Source of the DNA: Clostridia bacterium
GTDB lineage: Bacteria > Bacillota > Clostridia > Oscillospirales > CAG-272
Direction of reading: 5' to 3'
Assembly: GCA_017625275.1 (NCBI GenBank)
Contig: JAGALI010000150.1
Location: 1 to 22,219 of the forward strand
DNA: 22,219 nucleotides
Shown here: positions 1 to 7,157 of the stretch, one piece after another
How positions within the stretch are numbered: position 1 is the stretch's first letter
Layout of the letters: every line of letters starts with the position of its first letter
Program-made: the position numbers and the translations under genes
Notes under the pieces: generated by a model
Seen by the model: only the letters and a program-made list of their open reading frames with translations
The model's database searches: none
What the model was told of the DNA's origin: nothing

Positions 1-392
1 CCCTCGCTATCATATTTCCACATGCAAAGCGCACCTGGCTGAACGCCAACGCCAAAGCACTCAGTAAGCCTACCGCTATAGTCAGTTACCATGTCGCTTC
101 CATTTGATACTGCCATGTACCAAGGCATATGTCTGTCGGGAACTATGCCTCTCCACTCAAGGTCACCATAGCCTCTTTCCCATGCGTCACCAAGAATTTT
201 AACTCCTTCTCTTGCCTTGCCCTTCCAGCGCAGAGTAATGGCTCTTACGCCCTCATTAGCCTTTAAAAGCACCTTGAGCGCATCTCCGTTTAGCTCAAAG
301 CGCACGCTTGCTCTTTCGTTGCCTTCCTTACTTAAATCAAGCGTGTCCTTCTCCAAGCGAAGTGTTACATAATCAGGTGTTCTAATCTTCAT
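1..392 (-). CDS. Alpha-galactosidase-like glycoside hydrolase (GH36-type), N-terminal part only
   Basis: The open frame starts with ATG at 392 and runs off the left edge, so only about 130 N-terminal residues are visible. A strong ribosome binding site (AGGAGGG) lies 8 bases before the ATG and decides the start. The gene overlaps the stop of the radical SAM gene by 11 bases, so the two are probably translated from one message. The visible part is a beta-rich domain ending with the stretches ILGDAWERGYGDLEW and RHMPWYMAV, which resemble the N-terminal region of alpha-galactosidase (GH36-type) proteins of Clostridia. The catalytic aspartates would lie beyond the window, so activity and substrate cannot be judged. 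No signal peptide is visible, which suggests a cytoplasmic enzyme acting on imported oligosaccharides. The family call is from recognition of sequence flavour and is moderate. Confidence 0.6.
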   Translation of the reverse strand, partial: MKIRTPDYVTLRLEKDTLDLSKEGNERASVRFELNGDALKVLLKANEGVRAITLRWKGKAREGVKILGDAWERGYGDLEWRGIVPDRHMPWYMAVSNGSDMVTDYSGRLTECFGVGVQPGALCMWKYDSE

Positions 393-1266
393 TTTCTTCC
401 CTCCTGAACTCTGGGGTATATTTTGCGCTGGCTGAGGATTTTTCCTGTATGTAGCCCTCATAGCCAAGCCGTGTTGCCTTATCAACCACGCTTTGATATT
501 CAAAGGTGGTTATTTTTCTTTTTAGCTCCCTGTAATGCTCATCACAAAAATCAGGGGTATATTGGCTCATTAGTGAGAGCCTTATTTTTGATATATCTAT
601 GCGCTCTGCCACCGTCTCCAGCACCCTTATCGAATCAGCACGGAGCGTCGGTAGCACAAGATGCCTTATAATTACGCCACCTCTCATAATTCCGTGCTCA
701 TCAAAAACGCACTCAGGGGCGATTTTTAGCATTTCGTCAAGCGCGTGGCTTGCCATCTCAAAATAATCTCTAGCGCTCGAATATTTTTTAGATGCCTCGG
801 AAGAAAAATACTTAATATCGGTCAAAAATATATCGACATAGCCCCTTAGTCCTGCAATTTGCTCAGCATCCTCATACCCACCTGTGTTATAAACAACTGG
901 GATTTCAAGCTCGTCTCTTATAAGGTCTATGGCTTGCTTTATTTTGTCGCTATACTGTGTTGGGGAAACGAGGTTTATATTGTGTGCGCCCTGCGCCTGC
1001 AGGCTTAGCATAGCCTCAGCAAGCTGAGCCACCGTTATCTCCTCGCCATGACCCCCATGGCTGATTTCGCGATTTTGGCAATAAACGCATTTTAGAGGAC
1101 AACCAGAGAAGAAGATTGCGCCACTTCCTCTTGTGCCACTAATTGATGGCTCCTCCCAATGATGAAGCATTATTTTTGCGACCCTTATTTTGTCGCCAAC
1201 GCCACAAGCGCCTAGTCCCTTTTCTCTGTCAGCCCCACATTTTCGTGGACATAGGGTGCATTTCAT
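382..1266 (-). CDS. Radical SAM protein, PflX-like (pyruvate formate-lyase activating enzyme family)
   Basis: This is a 294-residue radical SAM protein. The cluster-binding motif CxxxCxxC is at C56, C60 and C63 in SGCPLKCVYCQN, typical of the glycyl-radical activase branch. Ahead of it an N-terminal cysteine group (C3, C6, C10 and C21, in CTLCPRKC and GACGVGD) could bind a second iron-sulfur cluster. This combination and length match the PflX group (COG1313), whose substrate is not established, so activation of a glycyl-radical enzyme is only an inference. No glycyl-radical enzyme gene is visible nearby. The start ATG shares one base with the stop of the RNHCP gene (TAATG), indicating translational coupling. 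The stop overlaps the next gene by 11 bases. The family call is firm; the reaction is unknown. Confidence 0.85.
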   Translation of the reverse strand: MKCTLCPRKCGADREKGLGACGVGDKIRVAKIMLHHWEEPSISGTRGSGAIFFSGCPLKCVYCQNREISHGGHGEEITVAQLAEAMLSLQAQGAHNINLVSPTQYSDKIKQAIDLIRDELEIPVVYNTGGYEDAEQIAGLRGYVDIFLTDIKYFSSEASKKYSSARDYFEMASHALDEMLKIAPECVFDEHGIMRGGVIIRHLVLPTLRADSIRVLETVAERIDISKIRLSLMSQYTPDFCDEHYRELKRKITTFEYQSVVDKATRLGYEGYIQEKSSASAKYTPEFRREENED

Positions 1267-1616
1267 TATAGCTCACCTGCTGTAAGCTTTATTATTTTTC
1301 TCATATCGTCTGGCTGAATTTCTGCCTCATGCGCTGTGCGATTTTTAGACACATATCCACATTTTTCGCATTTGTGCACTATCATGTAGCCCTTCTTTGA
1401 GCTAAGCTCAACACGGACAGGACGCATAATTCCACCACAATCGCTTGCCCTGTCTCCTGGCATCACATCAACATGCTTTGAGCATAGGCATTTGGGGCAA
1501 TGGTTTCTTGACGAATAGCCAAGAGGCTTAACCTCGAAGCCACACGCCTCGCAAATAAAGCCACTATCGTTTTTTGTAAATCTCTTGCTCTCTAATGAGC
1601 TAGTATTATCATTCAT
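1266..1616 (-). CDS. RNHCP domain zinc-ribbon-like protein
   Basis: This small protein of 116 residues carries the motif that names the family: SRNHCPKCLCSKHVD at residues 36-50, followed by PGDRASDC at 53-60. A CxxC pair sits at C22/C25 (CEAC) and another at C83/C86 (CEKC), so it should bind one or two metal ions. The family has no agreed function that I know of; roles in RNA or nucleic acid binding are guesses. The gene begins 17 bases after the mnmE stop and overlaps the radical SAM gene by one base, so it probably shares the mnmE transcript. A GAGGAAG ribosome binding site lies before the ATG. Its position between a tRNA modification GTPase and a radical SAM enzyme is suggestive but proves nothing. 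Confidence 0.85.
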   Translation of the reverse strand: MNDNTSSLESKRFTKNDSGFICEACGFEVKPLGYSSRNHCPKCLCSKHVDVMPGDRASDCGGIMRPVRVELSSKKGYMIVHKCEKCGYVSKNRTAHEAEIQPDDMRKIIKLTAGEL

Positions 1617-1633
1617 AAAGCTTATATCTTCCT

Positions 1634-3007
1634 CTACTTACCAACGCAGAAGCGCGAAAAGATTTGACTAACTATCTCCTCACTTACTGCCCTTGCATCT
1701 ATCATCTCAAGGCATGACAGCGCACTCTCAAGTGAGAAGCACACAATATCAGGGCTTTGACCCATTTCAAGGAACGCGCACGCCTCCTCTATTTTTTGAA
1801 GCGCTGTATTTACGCTTGATGCCTGCCTTGCATTTGAAATTACAGCGTCGCTTGAAAGGTCAATCTCGTCAAGCGCGTACATTTCGTTAAGCACCCTACC
1901 AAGCTCATCTATGCCCTTTTCAGCCTTAGCGCTCATATATACAACTCTTTTTATTCGCTTTTTTATCTCGTCCTCAAGCGCGGTGCTCATTTTTCTTTGC
2001 TTGTCAGTCTTGTTTATAATCGCAACTGCGCTTCGTCCCTCTATTTGCGAAAGAAGCTCCCAGTCCTCGCTGCTTTCCACCTCGCTCGCATCAAAGACAC
2101 AAAGAACAAGCTCAGCTGTGTCAAGCCTTTCCCTTGCCCTTTCGACGCCGATTTTCTCAACCTCGTCAGCTGTATCTCTTATGCCTGCCGTGTCAGCCAG
2201 ACGAAGGGTGACATCTCCAACGCTTACTGTATGCTCAATAACATCTCGCGTAGTGCCTGCAATATCTGTTACAATATCAAGCTCCTCACCACTAAGAGCG
2301 TTATAAAGAGAGCTTTTTCCTGCGTTTGGTCTGCCGACAATAGCAGTTTTCACACCCTCGCAAACGGCAAGTCCTGCACGATAGCTTTTCTTGAGCTTAT
2401 AAAGCTCATCTCTTGCAAGCGACAGGCTTTCAATCATCGCCCCACGCTCAAGGCTAGGCAAATCCTCGTCAGGGTAGTCAACCACAACATATGCCCTTGC
2501 AATCAAATCAAGCATTATTCCCTTTATTTCATCAAGCTTTTTTGAAAGCGTGCCTCGCCTTGTGGCACTAGAAAGCCTAAGCTGTGCATCATTTGTAGCA
2601 TCAATTATTTGACCTACTGCCTCTGCGCGCGAAAGGCTGAGCTTGCCATTTATATACGCGCGTCTTGTGAACTCTCCTGCCTCGGCAAGCCTTGCGCCAG
2701 ATGACAACGCAACCTCAAGCACTGCCTGTGTTACATAAATTCCACCATGACAGCAAATCTCACACACATCCTCACCTGTATATGAGGCTGGCGCCTTATA
2801 ATAGGTGGCGGTTACGTCGTCAATCGGCACTCCATCGCGAAGAATCTGTCCATAATAGCATTTCCTTGGCTCTGGCTCAAAATCCCCCTTAGAAAACGCA
2901 ACAAAGGCGCGCCTAAGAGTTGAAAGCGCGTCTGGGCCACTTATTCTTATCATAGCAACTCCACCCTTGCCTCTTGCTGTGGATATTGCGCAAATCGTAT
3001 CGCTCAT
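1634..3007 (-). CDS. mnmE: tRNA uridine-5-carboxymethylaminomethyl(34) synthesis GTPase MnmE
   Basis: MnmE works with MnmG to modify the wobble uridine (U34) of certain tRNAs to cmnm5U in the cytoplasm. The 457-residue length is normal. It has the N-terminal tetrahydrofolate-binding domain, then the GTPase domain with P-loop GRPNAGKS (225-232), switch motif GTTRD (251-255), DTAG (272-275) and NKTD (332-335), and it ends in FCVGK (453-457), matching the conserved C-terminal C-x-G-K whose cysteine is needed for modification. It starts 62 bases downstream of a good promoter's -10 element, with GAGAGG as ribosome binding site. In many Bacillota it directly follows jag and precedes mnmG. Here jag is about 10 kb upstream, separated by a lipid kinase, a phage-type block and a HAD gene, and mnmG is 16 kb away. 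Confidence 0.97.
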   Translation of the reverse strand: MSDTICAISTARGKGGVAMIRISGPDALSTLRRAFVAFSKGDFEPEPRKCYYGQILRDGVPIDDVTATYYKAPASYTGEDVCEICCHGGIYVTQAVLEVALSSGARLAEAGEFTRRAYINGKLSLSRAEAVGQIIDATNDAQLRLSSATRRGTLSKKLDEIKGIMLDLIARAYVVVDYPDEDLPSLERGAMIESLSLARDELYKLKKSYRAGLAVCEGVKTAIVGRPNAGKSSLYNALSGEELDIVTDIAGTTRDVIEHTVSVGDVTLRLADTAGIRDTADEVEKIGVERARERLDTAELVLCVFDASEVESSEDWELLSQIEGRSAVAIINKTDKQRKMSTALEDEIKKRIKRVVYMSAKAEKGIDELGRVLNEMYALDEIDLSSDAVISNARQASSVNTALQKIEEACAFLEMGQSPDIVCFSLESALSCLEMIDARAVSEEIVSQIFSRFCVGK

Positions 3008-3069
3008 AAAAACCTCTCAATGCCTCGCCAAGTAAACGGCGCAGGGCTGGGAATTAATACACTATCCTC

Positions 3070-3098
3070 ATTTTATCACACGCACAAATATATTTCAA
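3070..3098 (-). promoter_or_regulatory. Sigma-A type promoter for mnmE
   Basis: On the minus strand a -35 element TTGAAA (3093-3098) is followed after exactly 17 bases by TAAAAT (3070-3075), preceded by TGA, which gives an extended -10 (TGnTAAAAT). It lies just after the terminator of the HAD gene and 62 bases before the mnmE start, so mnmE, the RNHCP gene and the radical SAM gene form their own transcription unit. Confidence 0.75.
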
Positions 3099-3108
3099 CA
3101 TATTCCAT

Positions 3109-3144
3109 AAAAAAAGCATACCTAAATTTTTAGGTATGCTTTTT
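3109..3144 (-). terminator. Rho-independent terminator after the HAD gene
   Basis: On the minus strand the stem GCATACCTA / TAGGTATGC (arms 3131-3139 and 3116-3124) has a short A/T loop and is followed by seven T. It starts a few bases after the HAD stop codon. A-tract and T-tract on both sides allow function in both directions. Confidence 0.9.
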
Positions 3145-3147
3145 GCT

Positions 3148-3858
3148 TTATTTTCTCTTTTTTGCAAGCCTTGCCTCTTCTCGCATTCTCGCAAGCTCAC
3201 CCTCGATTTCATCGACAAGTGGCACAATGGCATCTGGATTCTCGGCAATTCTCTCTGCGCCCGCCCCAAGAAGCACCTCTGCCTCTCGATAACCCCAAGC
3301 ACAGCCGATAGATAGCATTCCTGCATTCTTCGCCGTTTCCATATCAACATCGCTATCTCCTAGAAAAAGGCATTTGTCTGGCTTCGCGCCAAGCGCCCTT
3401 GCAATAGCAAGAGATGATTCTGGATTTGGCTTAGTTGGCAAATTAGACTGTCCTTGAACTATATTAAATAGCCCCTTGCCGAACACAGTGTCAATTATAT
3501 CCTTGACAAACTTGTCCTGCTTGTTTGATAGCACAGCAAGCTTATAGCCTCTGCCCTTGAGCTCCATAAGCATAGCCTTTATTCCGTCATATGCCTTGGT
3601 TTTCTCGCAGTAGCATTTTGCGTATTCCGTTTCATAAACTCCAAGCGCGCTATCAATTATAAATTCCACCCTCTGCACCTCCTTTGGAAGTGAGCGACGG
3701 ACAAATTCCCTTGCACCATTATTTATAAACCTTATAAGGTCAGCGCGAGAGCGTGTTTTATAGCCTAGCCTTGCAAGCATTGCGTTCATCGCAGTGCGAA
3801 GGTCAGGCATTGTGTCACATAGAGTGCCATCAAGATCGAAAATAATAGCCTTTATCAT
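3148..3858 (-). CDS. HAD-family hydrolase, phosphoglycolate phosphatase-like
   Basis: The 236-residue protein shows all four HAD motifs: DLDGT with nucleophile D8 and D10 near the N-terminus, S111-N112 in VLSNKQ, lysine K143 in PTKPNPE, and the metal-binding GDSDVD at 167-172. The helical cap between motifs I and II is typical of the Gph/PGP group (subclass IA), which removes phosphate from small metabolites such as phosphoglycolate or nucleotides. The true substrate cannot be read from the sequence. The C-terminus is rich in lysine and arginine. It lies downstream of the phage-type block with a 69-base gap containing only a weak promoter candidate, and has its own terminator. It is probably a host gene, as nothing about it is phage-like. 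Confidence 0.88.
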   Translation of the reverse strand: MIKAIIFDLDGTLCDTMPDLRTAMNAMLARLGYKTRSRADLIRFINNGAREFVRRSLPKEVQRVEFIIDSALGVYETEYAKCYCEKTKAYDGIKAMLMELKGRGYKLAVLSNKQDKFVKDIIDTVFGKGLFNIVQGQSNLPTKPNPESSLAIARALGAKPDKCLFLGDSDVDMETAKNAGMLSIGCAWGYREAEVLLGAGAERIAENPDAIVPLVDEIEGELARMREEARLAKKRK

Positions 3859-3892
3859 TCTTATACCTCTGTGGTTAAAAATCCTTATTTGT

Positions 3893-3921
3893 ATTTTACC
3901 ACACGAGCGTAAAAAAATAAA
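3893..3921 (-). promoter_or_regulatory. Weak promoter candidate for the HAD gene
   Basis: In the 69-base gap between the holin-like gene and the HAD gene, TAAAAT (3893-3898) could serve as -10 with a poor -35 (TTTATT, 3916-3921) 17 bases upstream. I see no convincing terminator here, only an A/T-only stem before a T run at about 3911-3945, so readthrough from the phage-type block into the HAD gene is possible. Confidence 0.25.
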
Positions 3922-3927
3922 GACCTT

Positions 3928-4176
3928 TTATAATTTATTTTCATCTTTTTCGGACTCTGGCTTATCATCATCGCTATTTTTAGCGCCTCTTGCATCTGCA
4001 TAGCCCTCGGCAAGTATGTATGCACAAAGCGAGCCGAGCGCTCCTATCAACGCACAAATCTGCTCAATTTTTATATCGTCAACGCCAAACGCCACCAAAA
4101 GGGCTGTTACAAATCCGATAATTGCTAGCCAAAGCTTTCTGCTTGTCAGCTTTCTTTTCATCACAAAATCAAGCAT
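3928..4176 (-). CDS. Holin-like small membrane protein
   Basis: The 82-residue protein has a basic start (MKRKLTSRKLW), two hydrophobic segments at about residues 15-32 and 40-56, and a charged acidic tail rich in D, E and K. This is the shape of a small phage holin, which forms holes in the cytoplasmic membrane at the end of a lytic cycle. It overlaps the XhlA-like gene by 16 bases and is the last gene of the phage-type block. XhlA and a holin (XhlB) are adjacent in the lysis module of the Bacillus prophage PBSX, which supports the reading. No endolysin gene follows. The start at 4176 has no clear ribosome binding site, and a second ATG at 4161 is possible. The function is inferred from shape and position. 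Confidence 0.65.
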   Translation of the reverse strand: MLDFVMKRKLTSRKLWLAIIGFVTALLVAFGVDDIKIEQICALIGALGSLCAYILAEGYADARGAKNSDDDKPESEKDENKL

Positions 4177-4421
4177 ACAAGTCCCGCAACAATTGCTGAG
4201 ATAAGCGCATCTGCCACCTTTGACAAAATGCTTGAGGGACGCCTCTCAAGGTCGTCAAGTCGGCTCTCGTGGTCCTTTAAGCGCTCGTTATGTATTTCAA
4301 CCATCTCGGTAAGCTTAACCGAGCACACCTTAAGCGCGTCTATAGTGTCAGAATGCTTATCCAGTCTTCGTCTTGTCTGCTTGCTCCTTTCATCACATAT
4401 TTCCTTTAATTGCTCGCTCAT
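4161..4421 (-). CDS. XhlA-like phage hemolysin / lysis-associated protein
   Basis: This 86-residue protein has a long charged coiled-coil region (about residues 1-62, with heptad-like repeats such as NERLKDHESRLDDLERR) and one C-terminal membrane segment (about 68-86). This is the layout of the XhlA family, which sits at the membrane with a holin and contributes to lysis in PBSX-like prophages. It overlaps the upstream tail gene by four bases (ATGA) and has a ribosome binding site GAGGTGG, so it is translationally coupled. Other short coiled-coil membrane proteins look similar, but phage context and layout together make the call good. Confidence 0.78.
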   Translation of the reverse strand: MSEQLKEICDERSKQTRRRLDKHSDTIDALKVCSVKLTEMVEIHNERLKDHESRLDDLERRPSSILSKVADALISAIVAGLVCLIL

Positions 4422-5392
4422 TTATCCACCTCTAGAGTAAGTATTTTCTTGCACCCTGTGTCGCCATAGCTTGTTTCTCTCTCGACAAGCACTGCTCCAT
4501 GGCTTTGTCCAAGGCGTGAGCTCTCGAAAAACACTATATCGCCAAGCTCGGCCCCCAGCTCCCTTGTTGGCATAATTTTGTATTCCTGCCTTTTTGAGTG
4601 CTTTGCAAAAAGCTCGCCAGCGATTGCTCTGAAGCCGTTTTCTATATCCGTTTCGCTTTTTGCAGGAATACTTGTTTCCATAGCGATGCTTCTTTTTGGC
4701 TCGCCACCACTTCTGTCAAAGCTCTCTCTGTAGCCTATTTGAGTATGTGCATACCACTGTAAAAGCTCTACATTATTCTTGTAATCGCTTACATCAAGGA
4801 CCGACTCTATCAGCTCATAATCTCCTCTTTCGTCGCTTACAACCAGCACAGAGCTACCCTTGTATGCCTTATCGTGAAGTGGGACTATATAAAACGCAAG
4901 CTCCTCAAGCTTGTCATCATATATCATTTTGTAGCCCAAGTCATACTCGTGGAAGATTCTTTTCATAATGCTTTCATAGCTATCACACCAGCTGTATAGC
5001 TCCACAGCGCTCTCGCTCACCTCAGTTTGACCATAAACCACATAGCGTACATTGTCAAAGCTTGCCTCACTAGCCAAATATGAAAGATAGTGGCTGGGTG
5101 TAGTGCTTTGATGCTTTGGGTCGCAGATGTAAATGTGTCTAAATTCATCAAAAATCCCCACACCTGTGACTATAATTGTATTTTTCTCGCACCTGAGCAT
5201 CTCGACATTGAAGGGTAATGAGTCAATCAGCAATCTTGCCGGAGGCTTTAGTAGCTCGTAAAGCTCCTTGTCAAATGGGATTTTCATATGAAGCCTGCCT
5301 GCACTCCTTAGACATTCGGTATAGCTAAGCGACTGCACACTATCTATTATGCCCTTGAGTCTGAAGCTACCATCAAGTACCTTTATTTCCAT
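4418..5392 (-). CDS. Phage tail protein, ReqiPepy6 Gp37-like (tail-associated / baseplate)
   Basis: This is a 324-residue protein whose N-terminal region, with SLSYTECLRSAGRLHMKIPF and ELLKPPARLLIDS, resembles the siphovirus ReqiPepy6 Gp37-like tail family (PF14594). Members sit at the tail tip next to the distal tail protein, in the position of a tail-associated lysin or baseplate hub. It begins four bases after the Dit-like gene with ribosome binding site GAGGTGAGG and ends overlapping the XhlA-like gene. I see no peptidase or glycosidase motif. The C-terminal part (GAELGDIVFFESSRLG) is beta-rich. If particles are made, this protein would probably meet the cell surface, but no receptor can be guessed. 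Confidence 0.72.
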   Translation of the reverse strand: MEIKVLDGSFRLKGIIDSVQSLSYTECLRSAGRLHMKIPFDKELYELLKPPARLLIDSLPFNVEMLRCEKNTIIVTGVGIFDEFRHIYICDPKHQSTTPSHYLSYLASEASFDNVRYVVYGQTEVSESAVELYSWCDSYESIMKRIFHEYDLGYKMIYDDKLEELAFYIVPLHDKAYKGSSVLVVSDERGDYELIESVLDVSDYKNNVELLQWYAHTQIGYRESFDRSGGEPKRSIAMETSIPAKSETDIENGFRAIAGELFAKHSKRQEYKIMPTRELGAELGDIVFFESSRLGQSHGAVLVERETSYGDTGCKKILTLEVDK

Positions 5393-5396
5393 AGCC

Positions 5397-6161
5397 TCAC
5401 CTCATATACACAGGAGTATAGTAAAAGACTGCTCTTAGCGCGCCCGTTAAAATCGAATAGCTTATCTGGTTATCTCCCACATCAAGCTCAAAGAAGCTTG
5501 AGCCTATAGAAACGCTGTCGATAATGCTTTCTCGCGTGCTTGCTCCCTTTTTTTGAATCCAAACACCCTTTTTACCATGCCTTGTGTCTATAAACACAGT
5601 ATCTCCTATCGAAAAGGGGTATTGTATTTCCAGGTATTTTTCACCCTTGGCAAAGCGCATGCTTTCTGCGCTAGTCATCATAAGGAGCTGTGCCTCAAAG
5701 CCCACGGGCGTATCGGAGCTTACGCTTATACTAAGGGAGCTTGTTCCTCCTATGCTTACAAACTCTACGCCTGTTCTAATCAGGCTATGCCAAAAGGGTC
5801 TTATGCTTTCGGCATAAATTGTAAATTTCAAAAGCTTGTCCCTAAAGCGTCTTTCATATGAGAACTCGGGGCCCTTTTTTGCGATTGATTCGAGACAATA
5901 GCCATCATCAATTAGCAAAAACGGCTCACTGCTTGTGCAAATTTTTGTAATGAGCCTGCGGTTTTCCTCAAGCCCCTCGCTTATGTAGCCCTCAATTTTT
6001 ATCTCTCTGTTGCCAATAGACATTGCATGACGGCACGCGCCCTGCATATCAACAGGCATTCCAAGCTCGGATTTAAGCTCGTAGCCCGATATGTAAAGCT
6101 TCTCTAGTCTTATCGCGTCAGTGCTCAAATTTACCATTCCAACGCTTGAGTTAATTGTCAT
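5397..6161 (-). CDS. Distal tail protein (Dit-like, siphovirus tail family)
   Basis: The 254-residue protein has the two-part layout of Dit proteins: an N-terminal half (to about residue 130) that forms the hexameric ring in known family members, and a C-terminal beta-sandwich with the recognisable run FSIGDTVFIDTRHGKKGVW, then SSFFELDVGDNQISYS and a final AVFYYTPVY. Dit joins the tail tube to the tip proteins. The start at 6161 has a strong GGAGGTG site nine bases upstream. It overlaps the preceding tail-terminator-like gene by 11 bases. In standard siphoviruses a major tail protein, chaperones and a long tape measure gene lie between these two; here they are absent, and the overlap leaves no room for a scar. 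Confidence 0.8.
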   Translation of the reverse strand: MTINSSVGMVNLSTDAIRLEKLYISGYELKSELGMPVDMQGACRHAMSIGNREIKIEGYISEGLEENRRLITKICTSSEPFLLIDDGYCLESIAKKGPEFSYERRFRDKLLKFTIYAESIRPFWHSLIRTGVEFVSIGGTSSLSISVSSDTPVGFEAQLLMMTSAESMRFAKGEKYLEIQYPFSIGDTVFIDTRHGKKGVWIQKKGASTRESIIDSVSIGSSFFELDVGDNQISYSILTGALRAVFYYTPVYMR

Positions 6162-6501
6162 TTGCCAGCACCTCCGTATATGCCTTAAACACGCCTAAAA
6201 GACGCGTCATGCCCGACACTGTGTCGTATTTAATAACAGTGCTATCAAGCTCTATCTCAAGGATTTCGTTTTCCTCGATTGGCAATGCCTCAAGCCCCTC
6301 GCAAATCGCATCAAAGGAAAGAAGCGCCCTTTCGTAGCTCTTGGCCACACACATAACCTCAAGCTTAGATAAGCAAACGCCTCTGTCGTAGGACTGTGGC
6401 GCTATTTTTACAATGGTGCTCTCCTTGTTTGCCTCGCTGAGCCTTTGAGAAACCTCGCTTGACACGCACTCCTTTATTTTATTAAGTATCACATCAAACA
6501 T
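6151..6501 (-). CDS. Tail terminator / tail completion-like protein
   Basis: This is a protein of about 116 residues, with an ATG at 6501 sharing one base with the stop of the upstream gene (TGATG); a GTG at 6504 is a second possible start. Size, mixed alpha/beta content and position after two small connector genes match phage tail terminator or minor capsid proteins (SPP1 gp17-like, DUF3168-like), which cap the tail tube and join it to the head. No catalytic motif is expected or seen. The identification rests on gene order more than on sequence, so I am only moderately sure. It is the last head-tail joining gene before the Dit-like gene. Confidence 0.55.
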   Translation of the reverse strand: MFDVILNKIKECVSSEVSQRLSEANKESTIVKIAPQSYDRGVCLSKLEVMCVAKSYERALLSFDAICEGLEALPIEENEILEIELDSTVIKYDTVSGMTRLLGVFKAYTEVLANDN

Positions 6502-6824
6502 CACTCGTCCCCCTCGTAATCATATGCCCCTGTATCAAGCACCTCTATGCTCTCAAGATGCAAAATCAGCTCATTTCCATCGCGACTGACTGTCAGCACC
6601 CTTGCATCACGACCATCTATTTTTATAATGTCGGCAGTCCTTATATCCATTATATTACAAATACCATAATATGTTCTTTTAAGATATACGCAAAGCCCAT
6701 CCTCGTCCTCATCACGCCTGTCGCTTGTCATATATACAGCAAGGCTACATTCGCCTTCTTCCTTGCACACTCTCTGCGCGTTTATTCTATATACCTTGTA
6801 TTTTTTCTTTTCATTTTCAAGCAT
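6501..6824 (-). CDS. Putative head closure (stopper) protein
   Basis: The 107-residue protein is rich in predicted beta strands, with segments such as IIKIDGRDARVLTVSRDGNE that fit a small beta-barrel. In SPP1-like gene order the second small gene after the capsid is the head closure protein (gp16-like, about 109 residues), which seals the portal channel after DNA packaging. The length and place agree. It begins nine bases after the connector gene with a GAGGG site, and its stop overlaps the next start. The call is by synteny; the sequence alone would leave it as hypothetical. Confidence 0.5.
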   Translation of the reverse strand: MLENEKKKYKVYRINAQRVCKEEGECSLAVYMTSDRRDEDEDGLCVYLKRTYYGICNIMDIRTADIIKIDGRDARVLTVSRDGNELILHLESIEVLDTGAYDYEGDE

Positions 6825-6833
6825 ATAAAACCC

Positions 6834-7145
6834 TCACAAAGTCTTTATTTTTCGAATGCTTTTAAGATACGCTACCGTTGTTTTTCCATATCCGTCGATA
6901 TATTCCTCACTCATTCCTGCTCTGGATTTTTTTGTAACTCCATTGCTTTTTGAAAAGTCCTCACACATCATTTTCACAAGAAGATTTGACGGAATCGTTT
7001 CACAGCCAGTAAAGCCAACGGCATAGGCATAGGCGTTTTCCAAAAGTGCCTCTAAAAGAGCGTCCTTCTCTCCGTCTGTAACGGAGAGAAGGATTTTTGC
7101 AACAGAGATTATTTCGGATTTTGATTTATCTGATTTTATCTCCAT
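6834..7145 (-). CDS. Head-tail connector (adaptor) protein
   Basis: This is a small, mostly helical protein of 103 residues that directly follows the major capsid gene by 12 bases, with an AAGGAG ribosome binding site. Helical proteins of about 100 residues in this place are head-tail adaptors (gp15/gp6-like connectors) that bind under the portal and extend the DNA channel. The segments LLEALLENAYAYAVGFTGC and NLLVKMMCEDFSKSNG fit the family pattern of a helical bundle with a conserved YA..Y region. Moderate confidence from position and helical character. Confidence 0.6.
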   Translation of the reverse strand: MEIKSDKSKSEIISVAKILLSVTDGEKDALLEALLENAYAYAVGFTGCETIPSNLLVKMMCEDFSKSNGVTKKSRAGMSEEYIDGYGKTTVAYLKSIRKIKTL

Positions 7146-7157
7146 AGCATTCTCCTT

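Noticed and set aside
1997..2545. Long plus-strand open frames inside mnmE, and similar ones within the portal (8597-9118) and YgiQ (16857-17429) genes
   Set aside because: They lie antisense to firmly identified genes, have no recognisable domains and are rich in residues expected from reading a coding strand backwards.
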